Assembly: GCF_032268605.1 (NCBI RefSeq)
Contig: NZ_CP130318.1
Location: 1,832,001 to 1,896,000, forward strand
Length of the DNA: 64,000 nt
DNA from: Paenibacillus aurantius
GTDB lineage: Bacteria > Bacillota > Bacilli > Paenibacillales > NBRC-103111
Direction: 5' to 3'
In this document: piece by piece, positions 1 to 9,493 of the stretch
How positions within the stretch are numbered: the stretch's first letter is position 1
Layout: every line of letters starts with the position of its first letter
Notes under the pieces: model-generated
Told to the model about the DNA's origin: nothing
Databases searched by the model: none
The model's input: the letters and a program-made list of their open reading frames with translations, nothing else
Program-made: the position numbers and the translations under genes

Positions 1-1
1 C

Positions 2-925
2 GGCAAGAAGAAAAACGGGTTTGCTCACGAGATGAAGCGAAACTATCCTTATTATTTGATGATGCTGCCTGCCGCAGCCGTTCTATTTCTCTTCTCCTAT
101 TTACCGATGCCGGGAATCATTATCGCTTTTCAGGATTTTAATTTTGTGGATAAATTCCGCAGTCCCTTCGTAGGGTTGAACAATTTCAAATTTTTCTTTA
201 CGAGCCCCTACGCGTTCCGCACCACGTTCAACACCATCTTTATCAATTTGAACTACTTGGTTTGGACAACGTTTTTCGCTGTTCTTATCGCCATTCTATT
301 AAATGAACTTCGGCTAAAATTTGCAAGCAAGATTTATCAAAATCTGATGTTCTTGCCTTACTTCATCTCTGCGGTCGTGGTCGGCAAGCTGGTCAATCAG
401 ATCGTATTTCCGGATCAAAACGGCATCGCCAACCAGATTCTCGGTTTTTTCGGGCACGATCCGATCAGTTGGTCGGAGAATCCGGCGCCGTGGGCCTGGA
501 TTATTATCGGTGCCCACTTATGGCAGGTGGTCGGTTATTCCACGATAGTCTATCTTGCCAGCATCACGGGGATCGATGATCATTTGTTCGAGGCGGCGGC
601 GCTTGACGGAGCGAACCGTTGGCAGCAAATCCGGCTCGTCATGCTGCCCATGCTGATGCCTGCCATTATCATCATGACTTTGTTAAGCATTGGCGGCATG
701 CTGCGCGGTGACTTCGCGACTATCTATTCCATCATCGGGGATAACGGACTGTTATTCCAAAATACGGATGTCATCGATACGTATGTTTTCCGGGCGATTA
801 AACAGGCCGCTGATTTCGGGACAACCGCCGCAGTCGGATTGTATCAGTCCATCGTAGGATTCCTGTTGGTTTACGGGTCCAACTGGCTTGTACGGAAATA
901 TGACAAAGACAGCGCGTTGTTCTAA
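2..925 (+). CDS. Sugar ABC importer permease, LplB type (5' end outside window)
   Basis: Inner-membrane subunit of a carbohydrate ABC importer. About six hydrophobic segments are visible, and the EAA loop that docks the ATPase reads EAAALDGANRWQQI followed by a LPMLMP stretch, as in LplB/YteP proteins. The reading frame is open back to base 2 (GKKKNGFAHE before the first ATG at 32), those residues fit the basic N-terminus of the family, and no ribosome site precedes the ATG. The true start is therefore left of the window. The second permease and the binding protein follow at 953 and 1855, so this is the first visible gene of an importer operon. No ATPase gene accompanies it. The sugar is not evident from this subunit. 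Confidence 0.93.
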   Translation, partial: GKKKNGFAHEMKRNYPYYLMMLPAAAVLFLFSYLPMPGIIIAFQDFNFVDKFRSPFVGLNNFKFFFTSPYAFRTTFNTIFINLNYLVWTTFFAVLIAILLNELRLKFASKIYQNLMFLPYFISAVVVGKLVNQIVFPDQNGIANQILGFFGHDPISWSENPAPWAWIIIGAHLWQVVGYSTIVYLASITGIDDHLFEAAALDGANRWQQIRLVMLPMLMPAIIIMTLLSIGGMLRGDFATIYSIIGDNGLLFQNTDVIDTYVFRAIKQAADFGTTAAVGLYQSIVGFLLVYGSNWLVRKYDKDSALF

Positions 926-952
926 CAAGCAGGGAGGGAAAGGAGAAGACCG

Positions 953-1825
953 ATGCGGAGACTGTCATTTAGCGGTTATATCGCGCAGCTTTTGATGCAG
1001 CTTTTTCTGTTGTTCTTTGCAATCGCTTGCATTTACCCGTTTATCTTGGCCTTTATGGCTTCGATCAGCAGTGAGAAAAGTATTTTGGACAACGGCTACC
1101 AGCTTATCCCGAGCGAGTTTTCGATGCTGGCGTATCAAGCGGTTTTTAAAAGCAAGTATCTTTACACAAGTTTTGGCGTTTCCATTTTGGTGACGGTTGT
1201 GGGGACCCTTTTGTCGCTTATCATTTGCGGGATGGCCGGTTACGCCATGTCGATCAAGCGGGTCAAATACCGAAACGCCGTGTCGATGTTTTTTTACATT
1301 CCCATGGTTTTCGGCGCGGGTTTGCTGCCTTGGTACTTGGTTATCACCCAAATTTTGCATTTGCAGAATACGATTTGGGCGTTAATTTTGCCGGGGTTGG
1401 TCTCTCCCTTTAATGTATTTTTGATGAGGAATTATTTTGCGACCGTTCCGTCCGAACTGATCGAATCGGCGGAGATGGACGGCGCCGGAGTCATGAGAAC
1501 CTTTTTCGGCATCATCATTCCGTTGTCCAAGCCCATTATCGCCACGATCACGTTGTTCATTGGTTTGGCTTATTGGAACGATTGGGCGAGTGCGCTGTGG
1601 TTCATCGATAACCCCAATTTGTATCCGCTTCAATATATGCTGTACCGGATTCAAGCCATCATTAACCTTGTCCGGCAGACCGGAGCGATGGGGGATATGA
1701 AAGTTCCTCCGGAAACGTTCCAGATCGCCACGATGTTTATCACAATTGGTCCCATCATTCTTTTGTATCCGTTTATCCAACGGTATTTCGTCAAAGGGAT
1801 CATGATCGGCGCAGTCAAAGGGTGA
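953..1825 (+). CDS. Sugar ABC importer permease, YtcP/AraQ type
   Basis: Second membrane subunit of the importer, 290 aa, pairing with the upstream LplB-type permease. It has six probable membrane helices, an EAA loop reading ESAEMDGAGVMRTF followed by IPLSKP, and the typical C-terminus FVKGIMIGAVKG of the YtcP family. The ATG is preceded by AGGGAGGGAAAGGAG, so this start is well supported. The gene begins 27 bp after the previous stop and is followed 29 bp later by the binding-protein gene, which suggests one transcript. In this family the ATPase is commonly supplied in trans by an MsmX-like protein, and none is encoded beside it. Confidence 0.95.
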   Translation: MRRLSFSGYIAQLLMQLFLLFFAIACIYPFILAFMASISSEKSILDNGYQLIPSEFSMLAYQAVFKSKYLYTSFGVSILVTVVGTLLSLIICGMAGYAMSIKRVKYRNAVSMFFYIPMVFGAGLLPWYLVITQILHLQNTIWALILPGLVSPFNVFLMRNYFATVPSELIESAEMDGAGVMRTFFGIIIPLSKPIIATITLFIGLAYWNDWASALWFIDNPNLYPLQYMLYRIQAIINLVRQTGAMGDMKVPPETFQIATMFITIGPIILLYPFIQRYFVKGIMIGAVKG

Positions 1826-1854
1826 TTTTATTCCATTAAAGGGAGGAAATAAAA

Positions 1855-3351
1855 ATGAAGAATATTCGAAAAACAGCCGTCGCCTTGCTTGCCGTTCCGT
1901 TGTCCGTAGCTTTGTTTACCGGCTGCACCAGCTCGGGAGACAAACAGGCAAGCGGCAGTGAAAGCCCCGGTGCCGGCAAAAGCAAAGAAATGGTCAAACT
2001 GACCGCCGCTTTCCCGGGCCAAGAATCTCCAGGGCAAAAGGCTGCCTTGCAGGCGATCAACAAAAAACTGCAAGCGGATGGACTGAACGTGGAAGTCGAC
2101 TTTAAATACCTCGACGATTACTTCAATAAACTGGCCCTCAACGTTGCCGGAGGAACCGTTTACGATTTGGCCTGGGCCCACAGTTCCACCTTGTCCGATT
2201 TGGTAGCGAAAAAGGTCTATCAGCCTATCGACCTGCAAAAAAACGGGGCGGACCTGATCAAAAATGGGCCTGACTACGTGCTCAAGGGCGGTCAAATTCA
2301 AGGCAAACAGTACGCCGTACCGAGAGCGATTCCGATGACCGGATTCAATAACGTGTATAATATCCGCGGCGACTTGCGCGAAAAATACGGGATTCCGAAA
2401 ATCACTACCGAAGAAGGCCTGGAACAATATTTTGCGGCTATCAAAAAAAATGAACCCAACATGCACCCGATCGTCGGCGACAACATTCAGGAGTTGTTCC
2501 CGGTCTACGCCAATTACTACTTCCCGATCGGTGACGGCGGCCAGTATCCGCTTTATATCGACCCGGCCGACAGCACGCACACCGTGAAATCGTTCCTGGA
2601 TTCCCCGGCCTTTGCCCAAGTCGTTGCGAAGAAGAAAGAATGGAAGGATAAAGGCTTGCTGTTTAACGATCCTAATTTTGACGGAGAAGGCGGATTTGAT
2701 AACGGCAAGGTGGCCGCCATCGCCGCCAATATTTTCAGAGCGTCCGAACGGGTTGACGCGCTCACGGGCAACGTGAAGGGGGCAAAAGTCGAAACCGTTT
2801 ACTTGGAGCCCCAGAAGCGCTACATTTTCTCGGCCGGGGACAATATGCTGGCCGTTCCGAGCACCAGCAAGCATGCGGACGAAGCAGTGGCTTTAATTAA
2901 CTGGATTAAAAAAGACCAGGCGAACTACGATCTTTGGTCGTACGGAGTAGAAGGCGTTAACTACAAGCTGGCCGGCAATGCGGTTGATACTTCGGGTATT
3001 CCCGATGCAAACAAGTACAATACAAACGTATGGATGTGGAACGATCTGCGTCTTGCCCGTTTCTCTACGAACTATCCGAAGGAAGATATCGAAGCTTTGA
3101 AGAAATGGGACAGCAAATCGGAAGTCACTCCCTTCGTCGGCTTCACGTTGGACCAAAGCAAAATTAAATCCCAGATCAGTAACATTCAAGCCATTATGGG
3201 CGAATATATTCCGAACCTGGGCATGGGCGTAACGGATTACAACAGCGTTAAAGACCAAATGATGAAAAAGCTGAACGCAGCCGGGTTGCAGGATGTTATG
3301 AAAGAAGTGCAGAGTCAAATCAATGCTTATGTGAGTCAAAATAAGAAGTAA
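1855..3351 (+). CDS. Extracellular solute-binding lipoprotein (sugar importer)
   Basis: Substrate-capturing subunit of the importer, 498 aa. A basic N-terminus and hydrophobic stretch lead to the lipobox LFTGC (Cys at about residue 24), followed by a Ser/Gly-rich linker (SSGDKQASGSESPG), so the mature protein should be a lipid-anchored surface protein. The rest resembles large family-1 extracellular binding proteins that accompany LplB/YtcP permeases. Ribosome site GGGAGGAAAT lies just before the ATG. A hairpin with a T-run 30 bp after the stop (3381-3416) may uncouple expression from the enzyme genes downstream. The ligand cannot be read from sequence. The downstream glycosidases suggest an alpha-galactoside or related oligosaccharide, which is inference. 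Confidence 0.93.
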   Translation: MKNIRKTAVALLAVPLSVALFTGCTSSGDKQASGSESPGAGKSKEMVKLTAAFPGQESPGQKAALQAINKKLQADGLNVEVDFKYLDDYFNKLALNVAGGTVYDLAWAHSSTLSDLVAKKVYQPIDLQKNGADLIKNGPDYVLKGGQIQGKQYAVPRAIPMTGFNNVYNIRGDLREKYGIPKITTEEGLEQYFAAIKKNEPNMHPIVGDNIQELFPVYANYYFPIGDGGQYPLYIDPADSTHTVKSFLDSPAFAQVVAKKKEWKDKGLLFNDPNFDGEGGFDNGKVAAIAANIFRASERVDALTGNVKGAKVETVYLEPQKRYIFSAGDNMLAVPSTSKHADEAVALINWIKKDQANYDLWSYGVEGVNYKLAGNAVDTSGIPDANKYNTNVWMWNDLRLARFSTNYPKEDIEALKKWDSKSEVTPFVGFTLDQSKIKSQISNIQAIMGEYIPNLGMGVTDYNSVKDQMMKKLNAAGLQDVMKEVQSQINAYVSQNKK

Positions 3352-3380
3352 TCGTAATGGATAAGTCCCTTTAAAAAGAC

Positions 3381-3416
3381 GTGTGGGCATCTTTCGCGGA
3401 TGCCCGCACTCGTTTT
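3381..3416 (+). terminator. Intrinsic terminator or attenuator inside operon 1
   Basis: Arms 3381-3391 and 3399-3409 pair over 11 bp with one G-T wobble around a 7-nt loop, and TCGTTTT follows. It lies between the binding-protein gene and the first glycosidase gene. The longest reading frame of the next gene nominally begins with a GTG inside this stem, which argues against that start. Confidence 0.75.
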
Positions 3417-3473
3417 AGGATGCCCGGAACGAAGCGGGGAGTAAGAATACGACGCCAAGGAGGACAACAAGAT

Positions 3474-5663
3474 ATGATCGAGAAGCAAAGCAAGCACCCG
3501 TTCAACGTGTATCTGACAGCGGGCGAATACATAAAGGTCATCGGTACGCAGGATGGCCATTTTCCGGATTTCGGCCATCACATCGCCAATGAGATGGGCG
3601 GGGCTTGGCTCCATCCGATCAAGCTGCTGGACGGCTTTTGGCTGAGAATTACAGACTTGGATCGTGAAATCTCCGTCTGGTCCAAAGCGGATGAGTTCAT
3701 CTCCCATCCCTGGGGAAACCAGTTCCGCTACGATCACAACCTCGGGCATATCCCCGTTGCGGTGGAGCGCACGCAGTTTGCGCCCGAGCTGGAAAAGGGC
3801 TTTATCGCGAGGTATGAACTGTTCAACTACTCGAAAACGGAGACGAGGCTGAATTTGGAGCTTCTGGCGCGCACCGATCTTCGCCCGGTCTGGTTTTCGG
3901 AGACATTAGGGATTCGCGACGGCAAAGAAGACGTCATGGAGAAAAAGTCGGACCGGCTTGCTTTGGCGAAGGACAGCGAGAACGATTGGTTTGTCCTGAT
4001 CGGCACGGACCTGCCGGGTGACCGGTTCGACAGCGGGCAATTGTTCGGCCCGGAATTTACAAGCGGCAACGGGCGCGGCGTGAAATTCGAAGCGACCGTT
4101 ACGCTGCAGCCCCAAGAGAGGATGACGTTCCACCTGTATGTGGCTGGATCGTATGTATCCAAAGAGGAATGCGAGAAGACCTATTCCGCCCTTGCCGGAA
4201 ATTACGATGAGCTGCTGGAAGCGAAAATGCGCGCCTGCGAGGCGGTTCGGGAACGGGCGGAGCTTGAAGTGGAAGGCGAGCCGGAATTCAACGAAATTTT
4301 CGCCTGGGTCAAATGGAACAACCAGTGGCTGGTGCAGCAGGTGGATGGTTACGGCCGTGGATTGACAGCCGGCTCTCCGACCTACCCCTGGTGGTTTGGC
4401 TGCGACAATTCGTATTCCCTCCAGGGTGTGCTTGCGCTTGGGGATCACCAGCTTGCCAAGGATACGGCCCGGCTTATCCATGATGCCTCCGTCAAAGCGA
4501 ACGGCAACGGCCGGATCATTCACGAAGTGACGACGATGGGCGCCGTGAGCAATACGGGAAATACCCAGGAAACCGCGCACTATATCGCATTGGTGTGGGA
4601 GATGTACCGTTGGATCGGCGAGAAGAGCATTTTGGAACAAAATATCACGTACTGCGAGAAGGGTATGGACTGGCTGCTGGGTGAAATGGACCCCGACGGC
4701 GATCTGCTGCCTTCCGGCTACGGCATTATCGAGATCGCCGGATTGAACATGGAGCTGATCGATTCAGCCGTGTATACGGCGAAAGCGGTGCAGGCGCTCG
4801 CTTCCATGAACCGGGAGCTCGGCGACAAAGCGAAAGCGGCGCATTACAGCGAACTGGCCGAGCGCATCGTAAGAAACGTGAACGAAATGTACTGGAACGA
4901 ACGGGAAGGCTTGTATGCCGACGCGGTCGCCCCCAAGAAAGATATCGTGCCCAAGGTGGATTTCATGGTTTCTCTGGCCGAGAGGCGGGGAGCGGACGAT
5001 TACCGGGCCTACCTCGAGAAGATACTGGATGAAGTAGAGGATGAAAACGAGGACCGCGGGTGGATCATTAATAAAAACTGGGTCATCTCGACGCCGATGG
5101 AGGCCGGGATTGCCGACAGGGAAAAAGGCGAGCGGGCCATTGCCAATATGAGGAACGAGGATTTCATCGGGGAGTACGGCTCCTATTTGTCCGGCAACTT
5201 CACCCATCACATGATGACGATCAGCACAGGGGTGCATGCGGTTGCGGAAGCCCGGTACGGCCATGCGGAAGCGTCGCTGGATTTGCTTAAGCGCATGAAC
5301 CGCTCGTTCTCGAAGGTGCTGCCGGGGTCCATGAGCGAGATGTCTCCCGATTATGGCTGCGTCGTGCAGGCCTGGACCGTTTACGCTATGGTGGTCCCTG
5401 TCGTCTCCCATTTTATCGGCCTGCAGCCGGAAGCCTACAAGAACCAGCTCGTGATTCGACCGAACCTTCCTTCCTCTTGGGAGGGGAAATGGATTCGTTT
5501 GAAAAACGTCCGGGTCGGGAGTGCGAATGTCGATGTTTCCGTGAAATCGGACAATGGACGGCTGTTTGCGGAAATTCGAAACGAATCGGGTCTGGAAGTG
5601 ACCGTCTCCTGGAACGGGAAAACCGCCACGAGCCGCGAGTCGAGCATAACGGTACAGCTCTGA
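3474..5663 (+). CDS. (alpha/alpha)6-barrel glycoside hydrolase, glycogen-debranching-like
   Basis: Predicted cytoplasmic glycosidase, 729 aa, with no signal peptide. The N-terminal half (about 1-260) is beta-rich. From about residue 290 it reads like the six-hairpin barrel of amylo-alpha-1,6-glucosidase/GDE-like proteins, with a WWFGCDNSYSL motif, a second segment NTQETAHYIAL and an acidic MDPDGDLLPSGYG loop. A small beta domain closes the protein. The ATG at 3474 follows AAGGAGGACAACAAG. An upstream in-frame GTG at 3381 lies inside a terminator stem and was rejected. The exact GH family and bond cleaved are uncertain. GH63-like or GH116-like enzymes share the fold. Neighbouring GH36 and DUF4091 genes indicate oligosaccharide breakdown after import. 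Confidence 0.8.
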   Translation: MIEKQSKHPFNVYLTAGEYIKVIGTQDGHFPDFGHHIANEMGGAWLHPIKLLDGFWLRITDLDREISVWSKADEFISHPWGNQFRYDHNLGHIPVAVERTQFAPELEKGFIARYELFNYSKTETRLNLELLARTDLRPVWFSETLGIRDGKEDVMEKKSDRLALAKDSENDWFVLIGTDLPGDRFDSGQLFGPEFTSGNGRGVKFEATVTLQPQERMTFHLYVAGSYVSKEECEKTYSALAGNYDELLEAKMRACEAVRERAELEVEGEPEFNEIFAWVKWNNQWLVQQVDGYGRGLTAGSPTYPWWFGCDNSYSLQGVLALGDHQLAKDTARLIHDASVKANGNGRIIHEVTTMGAVSNTGNTQETAHYIALVWEMYRWIGEKSILEQNITYCEKGMDWLLGEMDPDGDLLPSGYGIIEIAGLNMELIDSAVYTAKAVQALASMNRELGDKAKAAHYSELAERIVRNVNEMYWNEREGLYADAVAPKKDIVPKVDFMVSLAERRGADDYRAYLEKILDEVEDENEDRGWIINKNWVISTPMEAGIADREKGERAIANMRNEDFIGEYGSYLSGNFTHHMMTISTGVHAVAEARYGHAEASLDLLKRMNRSFSKVLPGSMSEMSPDYGCVVQAWTVYAMVVPVVSHFIGLQPEAYKNQLVIRPNLPSSWEGKWIRLKNVRVGSANVDVSVKSDNGRLFAEIRNESGLEVTVSWNGKTATSRESSITVQL

Positions 5664-5687
5664 TTTCATGCATCCTAATCAAAAATT

Positions 5688-5720
5688 GGCCGGATACCCT
5701 TTCGGGTATCCGGCCCTTAT
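5688..5720 (+). terminator. Perfect 12-bp hairpin between the two glycosidase genes
   Basis: GGCCGGATACCC (5688-5699) pairs perfectly with GGGTATCCGGCC (5704-5715) around a TTTC tetraloop. The following CTTAT is a poor T-run, so full termination is doubtful. It could instead stabilise the upstream mRNA end or attenuate transcription. Confidence 0.55.
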
Positions 5721-5735
5721 AAGGTGGGGGAGCCA

Positions 5736-7847
5736 ATGGACGTCGAAGGCGGGACCTTCAACTTTTCCAATGAACGAAAGATCGTGGAATTCGCCACGGA
5801 TCAGGGTCTGAAACTAAGCCGGTTTTCTCTTTCCGAGGGGGTTTCTTGGTTAAATCCGAACGTTTGCCATGCGGTTTTTGCCTTGTATGCGGACGGGAAG
5901 CGGATCGATGGCCAAACGGAGAACCTGACCGTCCTAGAAACCGGGAATCGAAACTTGCATGACGGTTCCGTTCATTTTGTTGCCCGTATGCAATATGAAC
6001 CGGACGGGCTTGAAATCGCTTACCATTCCATCCTGTATAAGGGTACCGCTCTCACGGAGATCTGGCTTGAGATTCGGAACAACGGTTCCAAAACGGTGAA
6101 CGTCGAGCGGGTGGATTCCTTTCTTCTGTCGGTTCCCAAGGCAGAATACGAGTTGATGTATTACACCAGCGGCTGGGGAGCGGAATTTGAAAGTGTCCGG
6201 GAAACGTTGTCGGGCGCCCAGCGGCTCGAAACCACAAAGGGACGTTCCTCGAATGGGCAGCATCCCTGGTTTACGCTATTCCGGGACAACGGAGAACTGT
6301 TGACCGCCAGCGCGATGTGGTCGGGGAACTGGGTGTTCCGCTTCGAGCCGTCGGCGGCCGGAGGCTATGAAATCAGCGGAGGACTCCATGATTGGGAGTT
6401 CAGCAAAGAGCTTTCGCCGGGAGATTCGATGGAAAGCGTCCATGTGGCGGTTGCCCTCGGTTCCGGCAACGATCTGAATACCACCTCGATTTCGTTTGCC
6501 CGCGCAGGAAGAAACCATTGGTATCCGCGCAACGAATTGTCTGAATCTCTCCCGGCCGAGTGGAACCATTGGTGGAGCTATGAAGACATCCATATTAACG
6601 AAGAGCGGTTTCTGGCCAATACGGATGCCGCAGCCCGGTTGGGCCTGGAACTGTGTACGCTGGATGCGGGTTGGTTCGGGCCGACGGACGACGGCACTCA
6701 CTGGTTTGACTACCGGGGAGACTGGGATCTTGTGAACACCGTTCGCTTTCCGCGGGGCATTCGAGTATTGGCGGATCATGTTCATGAAAAGGGCATGAAG
6801 TTCGGCCTCTGGTGCGAAATGGAAGCCTTGGGCCAGAGCGCCCGGCTCGCGGAGACGCATCCAGAATTTGTCGCCACCCGCGGCAGCGAAAGGCTTGGTT
6901 ATGTTTGCTTCGGCAATCCCGAAGTCCAAGAGTGGGCTTATCAAACCCTGGACCGCCTGATCACCGATTACAGCTGCGACTGGATCAAGCTTGACTTCAA
7001 CCTCGATCCCGGTGCGGGCTGCAGCCGGACCGACCATGGACACGGCGCCGGAGACGGTTTGTTCGAGCATTATCAAGGCTACTACCGGACTCTTCAGAGA
7101 GTAAGAGACAAGCATCCTAACGTGGTGCTGGAAAACTGTGCGTCAGGCGGACTTCGGATCGACCTGGGCATCCTGCGGCAGACGCATACGACCTTCCTCA
7201 GCGATGCCGATTGGCCGGAACACAGCCTGCAGACAGTCTGGGGCGCGTCAACCATGCTGGCGCCCGACGTATGTCTGCATTGGAGCTGGTCCGAATGGAT
7301 GGGGAACCATCCGAAGCAAACTTTTGACCCGCGAAGTCCCGAATTAAAACCGCATCAGTTGGACTTTTACACCCGCATTTCCATGCTTGGGCAATACGGC
7401 TTCTCACAAAAGCTTCCCGATCTTCCCGCATGGGTTGCGGATCGATGGGAAGAACACACGCTCTTCTACAAGAATGTCGTGAAAAAGTTTGTGCGGAAAG
7501 CCGACGTGTACCGGTTGACCGCGCAGCCCAAACGGGAGGGCCGGGGAGACCGCTGGCCGGCATTCCAGTACAGCCTGCCGGAAGGAGACGAACATTTGGT
7601 ATTCGTCTTCCGTCTGCATGGTGCCGAGGCGGAAAGGACTATCTACTTCCACAACCTGGTGAAGGAACAGCCATATGAGGTCGCCTGGCTGTCGAAGGAC
7701 CATACGGTCAAGAAAACAGGTCACGAATTAATGAACGATGGTTTGCGGTTCCACGATCTTCTGGAGGAAGATTCGGCTCTGCTCCGGCTTCGGAGGTTCA
7801 GAAGGCATTTGAAAGAAGAGAATGCAGGACGTTGTAGAGGAGGATGA
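5736..7847 (+). CDS. Alpha-galactosidase-like glycoside hydrolase, GH36
   Basis: Predicted retaining exo-glycosidase removing terminal alpha-galactosyl residues, 703 aa, cytoplasmic. An N-terminal beta-sandwich (about 1-260) is followed by a TIM barrel carrying GH36 landmarks: WNHWWSYED, DAGWFG, GLWCEMEAL, the nucleophile motif WIKLDFN (Asp at about 420), ENCASGG, and SDADWPEHS at about 489-497, where the acid/base Asp is expected. The start chosen is ATG 5736, preceded by GGTGGGGGAG. A GTG at 5724 overlaps that ribosome site. A perfect hairpin lies just upstream. It follows the barrel glycosidase and precedes the DUF4091 gene in the same direction. Some GH36 members act on other alpha-linked sugars, so the substrate is provisional. 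Confidence 0.88.
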   Translation: MDVEGGTFNFSNERKIVEFATDQGLKLSRFSLSEGVSWLNPNVCHAVFALYADGKRIDGQTENLTVLETGNRNLHDGSVHFVARMQYEPDGLEIAYHSILYKGTALTEIWLEIRNNGSKTVNVERVDSFLLSVPKAEYELMYYTSGWGAEFESVRETLSGAQRLETTKGRSSNGQHPWFTLFRDNGELLTASAMWSGNWVFRFEPSAAGGYEISGGLHDWEFSKELSPGDSMESVHVAVALGSGNDLNTTSISFARAGRNHWYPRNELSESLPAEWNHWWSYEDIHINEERFLANTDAAARLGLELCTLDAGWFGPTDDGTHWFDYRGDWDLVNTVRFPRGIRVLADHVHEKGMKFGLWCEMEALGQSARLAETHPEFVATRGSERLGYVCFGNPEVQEWAYQTLDRLITDYSCDWIKLDFNLDPGAGCSRTDHGHGAGDGLFEHYQGYYRTLQRVRDKHPNVVLENCASGGLRIDLGILRQTHTTFLSDADWPEHSLQTVWGASTMLAPDVCLHWSWSEWMGNHPKQTFDPRSPELKPHQLDFYTRISMLGQYGFSQKLPDLPAWVADRWEEHTLFYKNVVKKFVRKADVYRLTAQPKREGRGDRWPAFQYSLPEGDEHLVFVFRLHGAEAERTIYFHNLVKEQPYEVAWLSKDHTVKKTGHELMNDGLRFHDLLEEDSALLRLRRFRRHLKEENAGRCRGG

Positions 7848-7880
7848 CGGATCGGCAATCCTGAAAGAGGAGAATATATT

Positions 7881-9338
7881 ATGGATTCGGAACCGAAGTT
7901 TGAAAGCAGATGCATCCCTTCCCTCGCAAAAGTTTTTTCCGATGAAGAGTTAAGGGAAGAAGCGTACCGTCAAGGTTCCGCTTTGATCGGTGAGTACTTT
8001 TCGTTTCAAGTTGCCTATCGTTTGTCAGCGCATTTGAAAATGAGCATCTCCGTAGATTCCGAGCTTGCCGGCAATATCTCGATCAGAAGGGTGGGATTGG
8101 CGCCATCTGAATTGCCCAATTATAGCGATCATGATGATTTTTTGTTACGAACGACACCGGGATTGTATCCCGATCCGCTCTATCCCTTGGAAAATGAATC
8201 GGTTAAACTTCCTGCCAATCAATGGAGATCCCTGTGGATTACCGTTCATCTCACCGAGAAAGTAACTCCCGGAATGCACGACATTCATGTCCGATTCAAG
8301 GACGAATCAGGCAGCCAACTCGGTGCGGAAGCGTTCCGGCTCGAAGCGATCGGGGTCAAGCTGCCGGAGCAGAAGCTGATCCACACGGAATGGTTCTATC
8401 TGGACTGTCTTGCTACTCTGTACAACGTGGAAGTGTTTTCGGAGGCTCATTGGACGATCATTGAATCTTATTTGTCGAACTATGTGGAATATGGAATGAA
8501 TATGATTCTTACGCCTTTATTCACTCCGCCGCTAGAAATGCTGCCGGGAAACGAACGGCCGACGGTGCAGCTCATCGGTGTGCAGCAGGATGGAAGCCGG
8601 TATGCGTTTGATTTTTCACGATTGGACCGATGGATCGAATTGTGCCGTCGAAAGGGCCTCCGGTATTTCGAATTCTCCCATTTGTTCACGCAATGGGGCG
8701 CAAAACACGCTCCGAAAATCATAGCGACGGTGAACGGGGAGGAGAAGCGAGTCTTTGGTTGGGAAACCGATGCGGCCGGAGAAGATTATCGCTGTTTCCT
8801 CACCCAGTTTATTCCGGAATTGATTCAGCGGATTCGAACACATGAGTTGGAAAATTGCAGTTTTTTTCATTTATCGGATGAACCGGGTTTGAATGATCTT
8901 CCTTCCTATACTCAGGCGAGCAAGCTGGTGCGTTCTTTGTTGGGCAATTTCCCCATTATCGACGCCCTCTCGGAATATGATTTCTATTCTACGGGCCTGT
9001 TGTCGCACCCGGTTGTGGCCACCGGGCATATCGGACGATTTATTGACAACAAGACGCCGAATCTGTGGGCGTATTATTGCTGCAACGAATACAGAGACCA
9101 TCTGTCCAACCGCTTTTTCAATATGCCTTCTTCACGAACCCGCATGATCGGCGTTCAAATGTATAAATACGATATTCAGGGATTTTTGCATTGGGGATAC
9201 AACCATTGGTATTCGCAGAAGTCACTCAGGGAGATCGATCCGTATCTAGTCAATGGCTGTCCGATACCCGGTTTGAGAAGGTGCACCAGCGCTACGTACG
9301 TTCGGAGCTTTGGAAACAGGTTCAAGACCGGAACATGA
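7881..9338 (+). CDS. DUF4091-domain protein, C-terminus disrupted
   Basis: A 485-aa protein of the DUF4091 type, often found in polysaccharide operons and thought to be glycosidase-like with a TIM-barrel core. The beta-rich N-terminus (about 1-160) precedes the barrel region, which includes the acidic motif FFHLSDEPG (about 330-338) and the late motif FLHWGYNHWYSQ (about 435-446). In family members the helical C-terminal part continues in frame. Here the frame departs after IDPYLV (about 455) into about 30 residues rich in Arg, Ser and Thr that do not resemble the family. A frame-shifted orphan tail overlaps the end (9251-9427). Start ATG 7881 follows AAAGAGGAG. Function may be reduced or lost. 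Confidence 0.72.
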   Translation: MDSEPKFESRCIPSLAKVFSDEELREEAYRQGSALIGEYFSFQVAYRLSAHLKMSISVDSELAGNISIRRVGLAPSELPNYSDHDDFLLRTTPGLYPDPLYPLENESVKLPANQWRSLWITVHLTEKVTPGMHDIHVRFKDESGSQLGAEAFRLEAIGVKLPEQKLIHTEWFYLDCLATLYNVEVFSEAHWTIIESYLSNYVEYGMNMILTPLFTPPLEMLPGNERPTVQLIGVQQDGSRYAFDFSRLDRWIELCRRKGLRYFEFSHLFTQWGAKHAPKIIATVNGEEKRVFGWETDAAGEDYRCFLTQFIPELIQRIRTHELENCSFFHLSDEPGLNDLPSYTQASKLVRSLLGNFPIIDALSEYDFYSTGLLSHPVVATGHIGRFIDNKTPNLWAYYCCNEYRDHLSNRFFNMPSSRTRMIGVQMYKYDIQGFLHWGYNHWYSQKSLREIDPYLVNGCPIPGLRRCTSATYVRSFGNRFKTGT

Positions 9339-9427
9339 ATCCGTCCGATCCTCCGGAAAATCTGGGCGAGGACGATCTTGCCACATACGGCGCATACCGT
9401 GTATTCGACGACAGCCGGACACCGTGA
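9251..9427 (+). pseudogene. Orphan C-terminal fragment of an unrecognised protein
   Basis: In the +2 frame relative to the DUF4091 gene, a stretch beginning QWLSDTRFEKVHQRY and ending [13 protein letters not shown] runs to a TGA at 9425-9427. Its composition looks like a real protein tail (balanced, charged, aromatic). It overlaps the last 30 or so codons of the DUF4091 frame, as expected if a deletion joined two genes. I do not recognise the parent protein. Confidence 0.4.
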
Positions 9428-9493
9428 TCGTGGATCAACATTCGGCCGGAGGGCATTAGTCCTAATCAATCAAAACCAGGATCCTATAAGCAG

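Noticed and set aside
1828-2874. Long minus-strand reading frame opposite the first binding protein
   Set aside because: It mirrors a strongly supported lipoprotein gene, has no ribosome site and no recognisable motif.
3381-3473. N-terminal extension of the barrel glycosidase
   Set aside because: The extended start lies inside a terminator stem, and a strong ribosome site precedes ATG 3474.
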